Shown piece after piece: positions 37,701 to 48,489 of a DNA stretch of 64,000 nucleotides (the stretch's first letter is position 1; every line of letters starts with the position of its first letter). Both the position numbers and the translations under genes were made by a program. The notes under the pieces are model-generated. The model worked only from the letters and a program-made list of their open reading frames with translations. It had not been told where the DNA came from and made no database searches. Source of the stretch: Galaxea fascicularis (taxonomy: Eukaryota; Cnidaria; Anthozoa; Scleractinia; Euphylliidae); the NCBI GenBank assembly GCA_948470475.1, contig OX419336.1, positions 31,296,915 through 31,360,914 on the forward strand, read 5' to 3'.

Positions 37701-40700
37701 CGTAACGGGCCCGCAAACCATATTTTGAACTCAAAATCTCAATAAATGTAGGGTTTGTTCTGACCTCTAATGAAGTCCATTTTGTTTCTTTAGCTGATAA
37801 CTTTACTATATAATTTTCAAACATTTTGAAACTCTCATCTGGAATGGAAAACAAAACTGCTTAACGGGCCCGGTAATTACCGGGAGCTTCGAGCAACGGC
37901 CCCCTGGAAGCAACTGCTTATTTTACCTTGTTATAGCCATCTTTGACTGAAGTAACGAAAATCTTTGAGAAAATTTCTGTGCTAGCCGGCTGCTCACGAA
38001 CTGATCTTGTTATTTTCATAAGGTAATTGTCCGGATTATTGTGGCGTGACCTAATTTCTGTTGCTTTAATCGGTTATTTCTCGTTTCACCAGATAGATAA
38101 TCGGCGACCTCCTTCGCCATACAAAGAAACAATTGACATTGAGAAGTCGCGTCCTTCATCCCCTGTTACGGAGGAACAGAGAAATATTCCTGTGAATATA
38201 GGTGAAGCTGTTAGAACTTATCTTGAGACTGGAAAAGAGCCTCAGGTTCGTGAGAGATCGGCACGGAGCAGGCGTGGGTCAGGGACTGATAAGGGGGAAA
38301 AAGAAAATTCAGCGAAGGCAGAAGAGAAGGAAGGAAGAAATATGGAAGCGAAACAACCAGTGATTAGTCCTAAACCAGACGTGACTGAGACCAGTTTAAA
38401 CAGACAGACTAAACCAAAATTGTCAAATGTGAGTGACAAGTCCAAAGGATTGTCGAGTGCTAAGAGTAAGGCTGAATCGAAGCCAGAGTTGCCAGGATTG
38501 AACTTAATGAAAAACGACGAAAAGGGTAGAGAAGTGAAAGTACCAACCGATGAAGAAAGAGAGGCCCGCCGTCAGATGGTCAGCAGCTTACTTTCAAAAC
38601 GGGATGCGCCAAAAGACGGTAAGCTGGAGTTAGAGGGGTTTGGTAAAGAGGGAGAAGAAAGCGAGGGAGCTTCCGAGGTAGTGGTTACAAGAGCAAGTCC
38701 AGCGGTTGCTGAGAAAAAGAAGAACGACTTGTCGGATCTCGCTGCGCTGGTGGCCAAGAGCAAAACTCCAAGCAAACCTAAAGAGAAGGTGAGTGTGGAA
38801 TATATTGCGGATCGGGTTTTAGTTAAGGTGGGGGTATACCCGAATTTGAGTGGAATTTTAAGGAGTTTAAAGTAGGGATTGTATTGTAAAAAACATGTTT
38901 TGAAACACCACCAGACAGTTGACACCCCACAGGGTCACTCCAGGTTTATGTGGAACTGTTTTGGTGTCCATCTACTAATTTTCAACTTCAAATTCCAATT
39001 TTAAACCTTCATTCAATCTTCAACATTTCCTATTTCCCTAAATTTAACTAATCCTTTATTATCTCTTCCCAAATATACCCAAAAATCCCCCTAAAATTAA
39101 CAAGATATCCCACAACATAGCTTCGTAAGATGAGCAGAGGGATTTTGGATTGCTTGAAACGCGAACGAGTTGTTAACATTAAAATCCATGTGAAGCGACG
39201 AAAAAAAAAAACGGCGTTCAGGTGTACCCCCGCCTTAAACTGTTGAAATATTGTTTGTAACTCGCAGATTTGCGTCAAAAGTGCTTTAATTAACTTTCAG
39301 TAATTTTACTTTTTGTTTAGTCTTCCTTTGTTTGCTAGATAAGATTGGATTTATTAGGCCCGTTTCAAACGTCGTGCTACTGCCGTACTCAACTGGCTCG
39401 ACTTTAGTACGACTCCAGCACGACTTGGTTTCAGACGTCGAATTTAATTCAGTCGAATTAAAAACTGTTGGTGTTAACATGCGTCAAACCATAACAAACC
39501 TGTTTTGCTGACTTTGAAAATGTATTTATAATTTATGAAATCAGTTTGAAACCAAGTCGTACAACTGTCGAATTTAATTCGATCAATTGAGTTTGACACG
39601 GCAGTAGCACGACGTTTGAAACGGGCCTTACATATGTCTCATCTTAGTCGAATGCATTTGTTGATTCTTTCAGGCAATATATGCTACTTAATGCGTACTT
39701 CCGCAAGCTGGTTAGAAGTTTGTGGTAAATGCAAATTATTCCATTGATACACCGTAGCGTAGAATAGTGACATCGCTTACATTGCTACATTACTTCCATC
39801 AAGGTTTCCTCTTTTGCTTGGTATCCGAACAGTTGTGTCTATTTGTAGACGCTAACGGGTTGAAAAATCTTTTCAATTGATTGTAGAAACCTGAATCTAA
39901 GAAGAAAACCGGGAAACCATCAAAATCTGGGAAGAAGAAAAGCGACACTACCATCGACCCAAATAACATTGACTTTGCTTCGTTCAACACACCGGAAATG
40001 CTGGAAGGGATGGACGACGAACTACGTCAGTTTATACAGGAGCAAAGTAAGAGTGACGTCACATCCGCTATGGCCAGCCAGCCCCCTGAAGCTGCTGTTA
40101 GCCATGAAGAAGTTAAAAGGCAAGAGTCTGTCCAGATCTTAGAAGTTCCGCACGTGGCGGAAGAGATTCCGCCGGAAAAAAGAGATGCACATGCGCCTTC
40201 AAAGCCTAAGAAACCGTCAAAGAAGGAGCTGGCTAAAATTAGAGCGGATCATCGTAAAGAAGAGAAAAAGAGAAAGGAAGAAGAAAGGAGAATGAAAGAG
40301 GAAGAGGTGCGACTGATGAGGGAGCGCGAAGAAGAAGCAGTGAGAGCAAAAGCGGAGGCAGAGGAAAAGCAGAGGAATATTGAAGAAGAAATGTTGAAAA
40401 GATTGGCGGAAGAAGAAGAAGCTAGGAAACATGAACAGGAAGCCCTAGAGAAACTGAAGGAAGCAAAGAAGAAGGCGCGTGAAGAGCGAGAGTCTAGAAG
40501 AGCGGCTGAAGCAGAGAGAAGAAGACTTGAAGTTCAGAAGAAGCGTGAGGAAAAGAAGAAGCGAGAAGAAGAGTTAAGAGAGCGAGAAAAAGAACTTGAA
40601 CAACAACGAATGGATCACGAGAAACGAATGGCAGAAATTGAAGAAGCTAGGCGGCGAAAACAGGAACTGGAACGCTTGGAGGAGGAACAAAGGCGTGAAG

Positions 40701-41251
40701 AAGAAAGACTTCTGGCACTGGAGGAGGAAGAGGAAGAACGACGGCTTGAAGAGGAGAAAATACGCGAGGCAGAAGAAGAATTAAGGAGGCTACAGGAAGA
40801 ACGAGAGTATCGCGAGCAGATGAGAAGAATAGCTGAAATGCAGGAGGCGAAGCTACGACAAGTAGAGGAAGAAAGGCTGAGGAGAGAAGAGGAGGAACGT
40901 CAACGAATGGAAGAAGAAAGGCGTAAACGAGAGGAAGAGGAAGAGAAGCGACTTCAAGAGGAACAGAGACGGTTAGAAATGGCACGCAGATTAGAGGCTT
41001 TGGCGCGCATGCGTTCTGCTGAAGCTGCTGCAAGAAGGAAGGCGTTGCTCTTGAAACGAAGGGAAGGCAATGTAGAGAGAATGCAGAACTTGAAGAATAC
41101 TCGTTGTGGGCAGCATGTCACTCGAGCATTCGTGTTCACTTACTATTCTCACATTCCGAGAAAGGTGTGGGAAGTACCGATTGGTTTTAATAAGAAAAAG
41201 AAGGGATTTGGCGCGCTAAGGAAGAAACCGGCCCCGCCAAAACTACCGTAA
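26474..41251 (+). CDS. KIAA2012: KIAA2012 homologue, large coiled-coil protein, 13 exons
   Basis: The function of KIAA2012 is not established. Exons: 26474-26548, 28346-28627, 29348-29538, 29884-30105, 31079-31305, 32549-32742, 32984-33152, 33418-34305, 34900-35001, 35500-35784, 36768-37228, 38093-38788, 39887-41251. Phases agree and encode 1718 aa. Identification rests on the N-terminus: MFSPLARGK at the start and LSLPKTFVTRKGAILLF in exon 2 match the vertebrate family pattern SLPKTFxTRKGAxxL. The middle (about 185-1000) is rich in Ser, Pro, Glu and Lys and looks disordered. Exon 11 carries nine 13-residue repeats. Exon 13 encodes a highly charged E/K/R coiled coil (about residues 1367-1660), then a short basic tail ending GFGALRKKPAPPKLP. 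There is no signal peptide or membrane segment, so it is probably a cytoplasmic scaffold. The exon 4 acceptor (29884) is the least certain junction: it was chosen because the upstream CAG option runs into a stop. At 1718 aa it is longer than vertebrate KIAA2012 (about 1,200 aa). Confidence 0.75.
27266..27320. repeat. Short palindrome in KIAA2012 intron 1
   Basis: TTCCACACAGCCCCATAC pairs with GTATGGGGCTATGTGGAA around a 19-base AT-rich loop. It is likely a minimal MITE. Nothing else notable is seen in this 1.8-kb intron. Confidence 0.6.
30130..30400. mobile_element. MITE with TTA target duplications in KIAA2012 intron 4
   Basis: The ends AGCCGCGGCTACACGAGC and GCTCGTGTAGCCGCGGCT are exact inverted copies flanked by TTA (30127-30129, 30401-30403). 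CACACGTGT-type blocks occur inside. It is 271 bp with no coding frame. The target site points to PIF/Harbinger. It begins about 24 bases after the exon 4 donor. Confidence 0.75.
31660..31960 (-). repeat. Dispersed repeat (TACGTTAAAGAACC family), copy 3
   Basis: The stretch with GACTTTCAAGTCTTCTCGGA, GGAGGTCCCGTCTCACAAC and ACGTTAAAGAACCCACTCAC matches, in reverse orientation, the sequence at about 14275-14400 and, more weakly, about 2265-2350. It is one repeat family seen three times in the window. It ends in (TA)n at about 31943-31964. No coding content. Confidence 0.55.
31964..32357. repeat. Inverted repeat bracketing TA and C tracts
   Basis: ATGCCCGTCCCGAGGCGAAA (31964 onward) recurs inverted as TTTCGCCTCGGGACGGGCAT (ending about 32357). 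The interval holds (TA)n, a C-run and AT-rich DNA. The left copy directly abuts a (TA)n tract. It lies in KIAA2012 intron 5. Confidence 0.6.
34359..34468. repeat. Foldback element with GTAGCCTGC termini
   Basis: GTAGCCTGCGAGCAGG pairs with CCTGCTTGCAGGCTAC, with further inner complementarity around CAGGCGCTG and CAGCGCTTA. It starts just after the exon 8 donor of the KIAA2012-like gene. Target duplications are not clear. Confidence 0.65.
36788..37138 (+). repeat. Coding minisatellite, nine 39-bp units
   Basis: Within exon 11 of the KIAA2012-like gene, a 13-residue unit (consensus GASEKPAKTLTAT) is repeated nine times. The last seven-eight units are very similar. Because the period is a multiple of three, length change by whole units keeps the frame. 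The unit has the alternating Lys/Thr/Ser/Ala character of a flexible, potentially phosphorylated linker. Confidence 0.9.
37673..37904. repeat. Foldback element in KIAA2012 intron 11
   Basis: GGGGCCCGTTTCTCGAAAG pairs imperfectly with the inverted right end GGGGCCGTTGCTCGAAGC. Inner blocks with GTAACGGGCCCG and ACGGGCCCGGTAA also mirror. It is 232 bp with no coding content. Target duplication is ambiguous because the ends run in G/C homopolymers. Confidence 0.6.
39357..39627. mobile_element. MITE with TTA target duplications in KIAA2012 intron 12
   Basis: The ends GGCCCGTTTCAAACGTCGTG and CACGACGTTTGAAACGGGCC are exact inverted copies flanked by TTA (39354-39356, 39628-39630). Blocks GTGCTACTGCCGT and TCGAATTTAATTC mirror inside. 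The target site suggests PIF/Harbinger. Confidence 0.8.
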
Positions 41252-42790
41252 AAACACAACGAAGGAAAAGCCAATTCAATCACAATCTATTGACGTAAAA
41301 GATATAAGGCTATAGACCTTTGATTGCAATTTTGTTGACTCTATAGCTTTCAAAGTCAGGCGTTCTTCAGGAAGTCCTCGAACTCTTGTCTTCACTTGTT
41401 TGTTTGTTTATTCCGTGAATTTTCTTTTAGTCCAGTATATTCCGTATTCGAAATTTCTGTCGTTACACAAAACGTGTCGTCAAATAACAGAAGCGAAGTC
41501 GTGTTTGTAGAACTTGGTTTTCACTAGCGACGCAAGCATAAGGGCAAACATAAGCACAAGCGCAAGTGAAAACGGCAGCAACACAAGCATAAGCATAAGC
41601 ATAAACATAAGAGGAACGAACCCACTTATTTGTTAAGTCTGGTTTTCACAACGGACGTAAGCTCAAGCGAAAGCACAAGAAAAGGAAAAATTTTGATCCT
41701 TGTGCTTGTATTTATGCTTGCGTCGATTTCACGGTGAAATAAGAGCTGTTATGTTTGCGCTTGTGCTTGCTCTTATGCTTGCGTCGCTAGTGAAAACCAG
41801 ACTTAAACAGCAAGAACTCAAGAACGAATCCACAAGGAACGAGGAATTAGTTTAGCAGAGTTCGAACAAATTTGGAGTTGCTACCATTTTGGGTCGTATC
41901 TCAAAACGAAATTTGAAGCGGTGGTCCCGTATTTTTGAATTGAACCAGTAGTCGTACATTGAGACACCCTAGTAATTTTGGGAGTCAGAGTCTGTTTAGG
42001 TTATGTACTGTAAAGCGATTCCCTTATTTAATGTTACGGTTTTTCCAGAGTTATAGAAAACCAGTATTTCTTCTGTTTGTACAGAAGATTAAAAAGCAAA
42101 TTCAACGATTTACAAAAATCATGTAGATCAGTCCTACGTAAATTGCAATTACGATAGTAATAACAATAATTCTTCCTGAATGTAAATTTTACAACGTCTT
42201 AGGAAATTTTATAGGTGCCGGTAGAATGGTTAATCTTACACTGAAGTAATGTACGTTTGCTTTTTAGTTGTGTAAAAAGTCTGAGGAAAATAGTTAAATT
42301 TACATTAAGTTTATAAAGTTTCTTATTTACGTTTTGTTTATTTAGCTGTCTCGTTTGAATGTGAAAGCAGAGACTGAAATAGAATATATTTTTGATACAT
42401 GACAAAGAAAAATAGAGTTGTATTAAATTGATTGTTGCCTTGTATTGTTGCTGACCCTGGCGTCGATTTTACCACTTCACTTAGGTGCATACTTCGAGTG
42501 GCCGCAGTCAAGATCTTATACGTAGGTTGCCGCGGACGAATCTTAATGTCTGTATCATAGAGGGAGTGTTGGCTTTAATGCTGCCAAAACAACCTGCTGA
42601 TAATTTTCTCTGACAAATGTGTTTGCAAAAAGTCTGCTTAGCGATCCTTTGTGATATGGAAAAGCACTCTTTGCAATAGTTTATAATCCTCTGCGGTCAT
42701 TTACGATGATATGGAAACCATATCATCGTAAATGATTAGTATCCCAGGGTTTACAATCCTCGTCCAGTTCGTGACTCAGAGAGGGTGCGT
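41252..42790. other. KIAA2012-like 3' flank and repeat-bearing intergenic DNA
   Basis: This holds the 3' UTR of the KIAA2012-like gene, whose poly(A) site is not clear (an ATTAAA lies near 42421). It also holds two related AAGCATAAGCACAAG-rich elements (41512 onward; 41637-41802) and a perfect 39-bp palindrome at 42697-42735 with TCATTTACGATGATATGG arms. No coding frame is supported. Confidence 0.5.
41637..41802. mobile_element. piggyBac-type MITE with TTAA flanks
   Basis: The ends GTCTGGTTTTCAC and GTGAAAACCAGAC are exact inverted copies flanked by TTAA on both sides (41633-41636, 41803-41806). The interior is rich in AAGCACAAG-type words. TTAA target duplication is diagnostic of piggyBac-class insertion. 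A related left-end fragment (TTGGTTTTCACTAGCGACGC) lies at about 41515, suggesting a second, partial copy. Confidence 0.75.
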
Positions 42791-43135
42791 AACCGTGGCT
42801 CTGTCAGAGACTCCTTTAGACTCCCAGCACACCAAAGCCCGTTTCACTGGTAGGGTGTCCATCATTACTGGTGGAGCCTCAGGGATATAACGAGCAACTG
42901 TGACCAGATTTGTGAATGACGGAGCTGCCGTGGTAGTATTCGATATAAACGAATCTGCCGGCAATAAACTACAGGCTGACCTCACGGCAGCTGGGTATAA
43001 CGTCAAGTTTTATCGTGTGGATGTGTCCGTTGAAGAACAATGTGAGGAAGCGGTGAAGACAGTGGCGGACGAACACGAATGCAAAATTAATTTTCTGATA
43101 AATAAGGCAGTAATTCTGTCGCCACTTAAAGGCGA
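42791..43135 (+). pseudogene. Short-chain dehydrogenase/reductase gene fragment with nonsense codon
   Basis: The translation shows the N-terminal Rossmann fold of a classical SDR: FTGRVSIITGGASGI, then a stop (TAA, 42888-42890), then RATVTRFVNDGAAVVVFDIN, and later FYRVDVSVEEQ and INFLINKAV. The stop replaces the last glycine of the TGGxxGIG cofactor motif. Similarity ends soon after the NKAV block (NNA in the family), so the catalytic YxxxK half is missing. No introns are visible in the retained part. It is a dead partial copy lying next to the LINE 3' end. Confidence 0.75.
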
Positions 43136-44557
43136 CTTAAATGTTTGGTCAAATTCTCTATTATGTTGCCAATTTTACGGTCAAATTCTCCACCGGTTGG
43201 GGCTTCACAGAGCAACAAATAGGAACGTCTAATTGTGAAGCTAAGGCTGACCGTTCTTGTCTTTCATGCGATTTGAGCCTGAAAATGTTCTTAAGTTACA
43301 TGGTATAGTATTTCAATAAATCAATGCGGGTGTTGCCAGGAAACTTATAGCTACGACGTTGCTTGTCACTTGCTTGGGTTGCTTGCTCTGATGCCGCGAA
43401 CATGTCAACAATACGTCGCGCGAGCCAATAATAATAATAATAATAATAATAGTAACTTTATTTAACTACAGGATCCTTATCATTAAAAAGTGGTCTTCTA
43501 AAGAGCCGTTGGCATTAACCCTAATAAATATATTACCTATTACTTAAAAGCTAAGACTTAAAAACTTACGGATATTATTGAAAAATCTAGTTAAGTTGTT
43601 TCTAATACACAATAGCGGAATAAAAACTATTTAAAGTAGTGGCCTGTTTAGCCTCCACTGACAGACTGTTCCATGTTACTGCGCCCTTATAAAGAAAACT
43701 CTTCTTGAGGGCCTCAGTGTTCGGCTGCGGAATAAACAGATTATGTTGGGCGCCCCAAAGATTATGTCTGTGGATTGTATTTACGCTGGCGAATTTATCA
43801 GACAGGTATTCGGGTACAAGGTTATCAACTGTTTTAAACATTAAAGATTCCAGTTGTTTTGCACTTCTGTCAACGAGGCTTTTCCATTTGGGGGCACGAA
43901 GAATCTGGGCAGATCAGACATCCCAACCAGACCCTGTTATTATGCGTGCTGCCCTGTTTTGTAGTTTCAGTCTAGTTTTTGTCTGAGGCCATTACCGATA
44001 CAGCTCCATACAGCGCGGCAATAGAATCAGTGACTTATAAATTGTGACTAGGGTACTTTGGGAACATATCGGTCCTAGCCTCCTCAGGGCAGCAAGTACT
44101 TAAGCAACTTTACCAACGACCTCGGAGATAGGAGCCTCCCACGAGAGTGTTTCATCCACCTGAACACCTAGGCATTTGTAACCATTGACTCTTTCAATTA
44201 AATGCCAATCAAGGCAAATGGGAGGTTCACTAGGGAGCAAAGAGATTTTGTACCTTGTGCCTGCAAACAGACACTTGGTCTTGAGGACATTAAGACTTAG
44301 ACGGTTAGAGTGGAGCCAGATTGCTCAGATCGTGAGTCAGGGATGAAAACAGCTCTTAGGGTCGTTGGAGGCAAATGTGAGATTAGTGTCATCAACGTAC
44401 ATTCTCACATCTAATAGGTTACAGTTTGGAAGGCCATTAAATAAATATACAATAAGAATAGCATGGGGCCGAGGATTGAGCCTTGAGGCACCCCACAACG
44501 TATTAAACTAGTTTCAGAATCTACGTTGTTAACACCTTTTCCAACGTTATACTCAAA

Positions 44558-45085
44558 TTAAGAATAATGGTAATCCTTCTTGCAAGCCTTAAAATGGTTG
44601 ACACGATTCTTAAGCCGCCTGTACTCTGCCCATTTCAACTGATCATTAGTGACGATTGTGATTCGCTTTATTCTATCCCTTTCCCACATCAATTGTTTGA
44701 TTTCAGGGGTGAGCCAGGGAGCCTTGGAGTTTCTAACTCTCCTTTTCTTAACTGGTGCGTGAAGGTTGACTACTCCTAAAAATGAGTGTTTCCATACCTC
44801 CCATGCTCTTGTACGATTATCTATTTGCTCAATTATGTCCCAAGGAACCCGCGCCATGTCAATCATAAAGTAATCGGGCACAAAGTTTTTGTGTTGTCTT
44901 GATGATTCAATGATTCGCGGGAACGACCTAGGGCATGCTAGTTTTCTAGAGACATAAATTAGACTGTTATCGCTGCAGCCAATATGAGACACGCCTGATG
45001 TAACAAATTTGTCTGGCTTATTGGTAAGAAATAAGCCGATAAGTGATTTAGAATTTGATGTGACGCGTGTGGGCTCCTTGATCAA
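44558..45085 (-). pseudogene. LINE endonuclease C-terminal part with linker to RT
   Basis: An open stretch of 175 residues begins in IKEPTRVTSNSKSLIGLFLT and continues through GVSHIGCSDNSLIYVSRK. In the AP-endonuclease family the corresponding SLIDxxxTN and SDH positions carry a conserved Asp and the catalytic His. Here they read Gly and Asn, so the enzyme would be dead. The downstream SKAPWLTPEIKQLMWERDR is the usual linker before the RT. Confidence 0.7.
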
Positions 45086-46120
45086 TTGAGCATATTGATA
45101 CGATTCACAGAGTTAGATAAGGTGTCTGGTTTTATTAGCTGGGGAAATTGCCATCATGTCGCAATTTATATTGCCTAGTATATTTGATTCAATATTTTCA
45201 ATCTTTCCCAGAAGGACCTCCAACTTATCAAATAGCTCAATTGGTGTATTCGGAGGTCTCTACCAGTTTGAAAGAAGAAATGGCTTGGCCTTGGGTATTT
45301 GAATCTGACTACACAAGAATTCGAGGTCTGGATCAGAAAGGTCGGATATGATTTTACATTCAATAACGTTACGAATGTAGATGGCAGTGTAGGGTCAGGC
45401 CAATCTCTATCCTTGTCAATTCCCGCCTTGCGCATTGCATGCTGGGGACCATGTGCTTACACGGGTCGCCATTTTGAATAAAGTGTTGTTGTTGTTATCG
45501 AACAACTCTGTGAATTGTAAAGGCAACACCACCACCACTTCCGCACCGGTCACGCCTATCAAGTGTCTAACGTTCTATTGACACTACAGAATCAGTAAAG
45601 GTGGACGTAAATCTTGTGTGATAATTATAAGATATCAATTAGAAAGTTGATTGATTGAACAATGTCACAAGCATATCACATGTAATGCAAATAGGATTAA
45701 GTTAGTGACATGAACGTTAACCGGTGAACATTGAACTGATTGCGCAATGGTAAACCAGGGATAAAGTCCAAGTAATGTACTGCACGCATTTATCAAGCTA
45801 AATTAGGAAAGGGAAAAGGAGCACGTGTAATTGGGTAATAAGAGTTAAATTTAGGAGCATTACAATAGTTTAGGCTGTGCACGTGATTGGGGGAAAGTAC
45901 TTGTTGCGCAACTAGAACAGAAAAAATCTTAGCACCATTGTAATGTAGGTTCAGATTGAATAACAACGAATTGAGTACGGAATTGTGAGTAGTGAACTGT
46001 AGATCGGATTGTCGAATGGTCGAAAATAAACTTCAGAAAAGGAAAGATACAGTCCTCATTAGTTTGTGAACCAGCGAGTGCGGAGTCTGTAGAGATTCCG
46101 CGACAGTTTCAAGACGAGTT

Positions 46121-46505
46121 TCACTTAAGCTTAGTATATTTAGTGTCTGAGATTGCATTCTTAGCGAAGCTCGTCCAGGTATTTAGGTAACCTGACAATA
46201 TTAACAGCGGTGAGATTGCAAGGCGCGTAGTCGGGAAATCCTGTTGAATCTGAGTTACCATGTTGATAATGCCCTCAGCCACGCTCCGCGAACTTTCATC
46301 GCGTATGCTATTAGTTCCAACATGGAGGATGATTTCATCTCGTTCCTTCCTAAGCAAGGGCTTTCAGTAATCCTCCATATCTGCAACTCGAGCACTCGAT
46401 AAGGAATTGACTGTCACATGCTTATCATTCGTTGATAGTTTCCAACCCTGGACATGTTGAATAATGTAGTCTCCAGCTATGAAGACAAGCTTCTTTTTAT
46501 ATTAT
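46121..46505 (-). pseudogene. LINE ORF1 SGNH-esterase-like remnant
   Basis: The translation LVFIAGDYIIQHVQGWKLST, then one stop, then RKERDEIILHVGTNSIRDES aligns with SGNH hydrolase-like domains found in ORF1 of some non-LTR retrotransposons. The block I motif GDS, which carries the nucleophilic Ser, reads GDY here. The GTN block III motif is kept. It belongs to the LINE at 43427-46520. Confidence 0.65.
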
Positions 46506-46869
46506 GGCTTTGTGCAAAGAATTAAACACAGTGGTCCACACCGCAACAAAAACAAATGAGAAAAGTAAAGACATTCTTCACTGCTTCTCAGACTAGGTAT
46601 GTTCTTATGATATTGTTAAAATTTTGGTAAATCGCAGCTTCAACGTTCTTATTAAAACGTTCTTGTAAAAATTTATCACTTACGTCATGCATGATCTTCG
46701 AATAGAAATTATTGCTCAATGACGATTCTTCCGCATAATTTGGTCTTGGGATTGCAGAATGACTTTTTCCTTTGCCTCTTGCTCGTCTTGATAAAATCAA
46801 CTGTTGTTAAACAGAATGCCACAACGGCCAAAAGGGGCTTTTTACGGACTTCAAATTACTGGGCATACA

Positions 46870-47580
46870 ACTCATGTTAGTATACCCTATCATACCCCTG
46901 TAAACCCTACTATACCCTAGTAAACCTTAGTATACCCTGATAAATCCTAGCATACCATTAAAAACCCTAGTATACCCTAGTAAACCCTAGTATCCCTTAA
47001 TCCTAGTATACCCTTATAAATCCAAGCATGCCCTTGTAAATCGTCGTACACCCTAGTATATCCTTACAAACCGTAGTATACCCTAGTATACCCCATAATA
47101 CCCCTATAAACCCTAGCATACGCTTTAAAACCCAAGTACACTCTAGGATACCTTATTAAACCCTAGTAAACCCCAGTATACCCTAGTAAACCCTTTGTAT
47201 ACCCTAGTAAGCCTTAGTGTACCTTTGTAAACCCTACTATACCCCTATAAACCCTAGTACACCCTTATAAACCCTAGTAGACCATTATAAACTTTAGTAT
47301 ACCCATGTAAACCCTAGTATACCATTGTAAACCCTAGGACACCCTTATAAACCCCAGTATAACCTCGTTAACCCTAGCATACTCTTGTAAACCCTAGTAT
47401 ACCCTACTAATCCCTAGTATACCCGAGTATACCATAGTAGAGCGATGTATATTCTGGTATACTCTAGGATACCCTATTATACCCTTATATACCTAAGTAA
47501 ACCCTAGTAAATTCTAGTAAGCTTTTGCAAACCCCAGTATAACCTAGTGTACATTGTAAAACCATATTCACCCTATCCAT
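46870..47580 (+). repeat. Degenerate 20-bp minisatellite, forward array
   Basis: About 700 bp of 10-bp words alternating TATACCCTAG and TAAACCCTAG make a 20-bp higher-order unit with many substitutions and small indels. Roughly 35 units of 20 bp fit. The word CCCTAG resembles but is not the CCCTAA telomere repeat. The same unit in reverse orientation fills 48490-48960. Confidence 0.85.
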
Positions 47581-47599
47581 AACCCTTGAATCGCCTCGT

Positions 47600-48480
47600 A
47601 AACCTTCATAGTAAACAAGCTTCAGTATTTGATCGAACTACGAAAACACTGCTTTAAATTTTGATAAACCACCACCATAAAGTTAATTTTCTTTTACGCG
47701 GTTAATACGCGAACTCGTATCGAGATAATTCTTAGCTCTTTTTTTCGCTTTTTAAAACAAAAATCATGTGAAGAGCTCAAGAGTTAGTCAACTGCAAAGT
47801 TCTTCAAACTCTTTAAATAAATATCCGCTGTCTATTTTTTAACAATTAGATTATTCGCTTGAGGTTTCCATCTCTTGATAGCTGATGAGGCCGCAGAAAA
47901 AGGTGGAGCGAAAACGCGTAAAACTCAAAAGACACGAGGAAAGAGTCTTATGCCTTCCAGTTCCAAACAGTTCTTTTTTGCGGTCACTTGATTGTGTTTG
48001 AAAAAGTCCTTTGTACAGTCAATATGTATAACAATAACCTTCTAAAAATTTCCTAGGTTTCCTCCTATTAGTTTATGGTCCGCCAGACGAAGGAATACTC
48101 GATTGCTGCAATTTTAAGTGACCCCAAACGGGTCGCTGTGCTCAGATGAATCAAAGAATCCCTGAGTAGCCCTTGGGGACATTAGCATCTACTAAGAGAT
48201 AATTATTAGGCGCAATGAGACGTGACTTTCATTAGAGCTACTCTGCCTTTGTCGATGATGCAAAACTTTCCTTAACGTCATAAAGCTTCCGAAATAGTGT
48301 TTCATTTCTGAAAGCCTTTTTTCCGACTATAGACTCTAGCATGGCCGTAGCCAGGATGAGGAAACCTGTAGACTGTTCCAGGAAGGAAAACGGCGAGCGA
48401 AAAAAAAATTGGGGGAAGGGACAGAGCAAAAGAGAGAAATGCTTTCCCTCATGTCAAGGATATATGAATCATATGAGGCA
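47600..48480. other. Spacer between the inverted minisatellite arrays
   Basis: About 0.9 kb of AT-rich sequence without a supported gene. It contains a TTAACAATTAGATTATTCGC segment similar to one at about 34660-34745 in KIAA2012 intron 8. The minus-strand frame at 48238-48429 shows no known domain. I see no transposase or integrase signature. Confidence 0.5.
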
Positions 48481-48489
48481 GCCTTTCCA

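Larger units (their letters stand above)
43427..46520 (-). mobile_element. Decayed LINE (SGNH ORF1 + endonuclease + RT)
   Basis: Read on the minus strand, the order is ORF1 with an SGNH-like domain (about 46505-46121; RKERDEIILHVGTNSIRD), APE-type endonuclease (about 45480-44800), an RT palm fragment with VPQGSILGPM (about 44500-44465) and YVDD (44399-44388), and a C-terminal RT region (about 43980-43602; SAKQLESLMFKTVDNLVP). It ends at a (TAA)n tract at 43427-43450. Frames are broken by stops and shifts. The RT finger region is missing between the endonuclease and VPQGS blocks. This architecture resembles CR1/L2-type elements. Confidence 0.75.

Noticed and set aside
40217..41139. Minus-strand frames opposite the KIAA2012 coiled-coil exon
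   Set aside because: They are antisense by-products of GAA/AAG-rich codons, with no start context, splice sites or domain.
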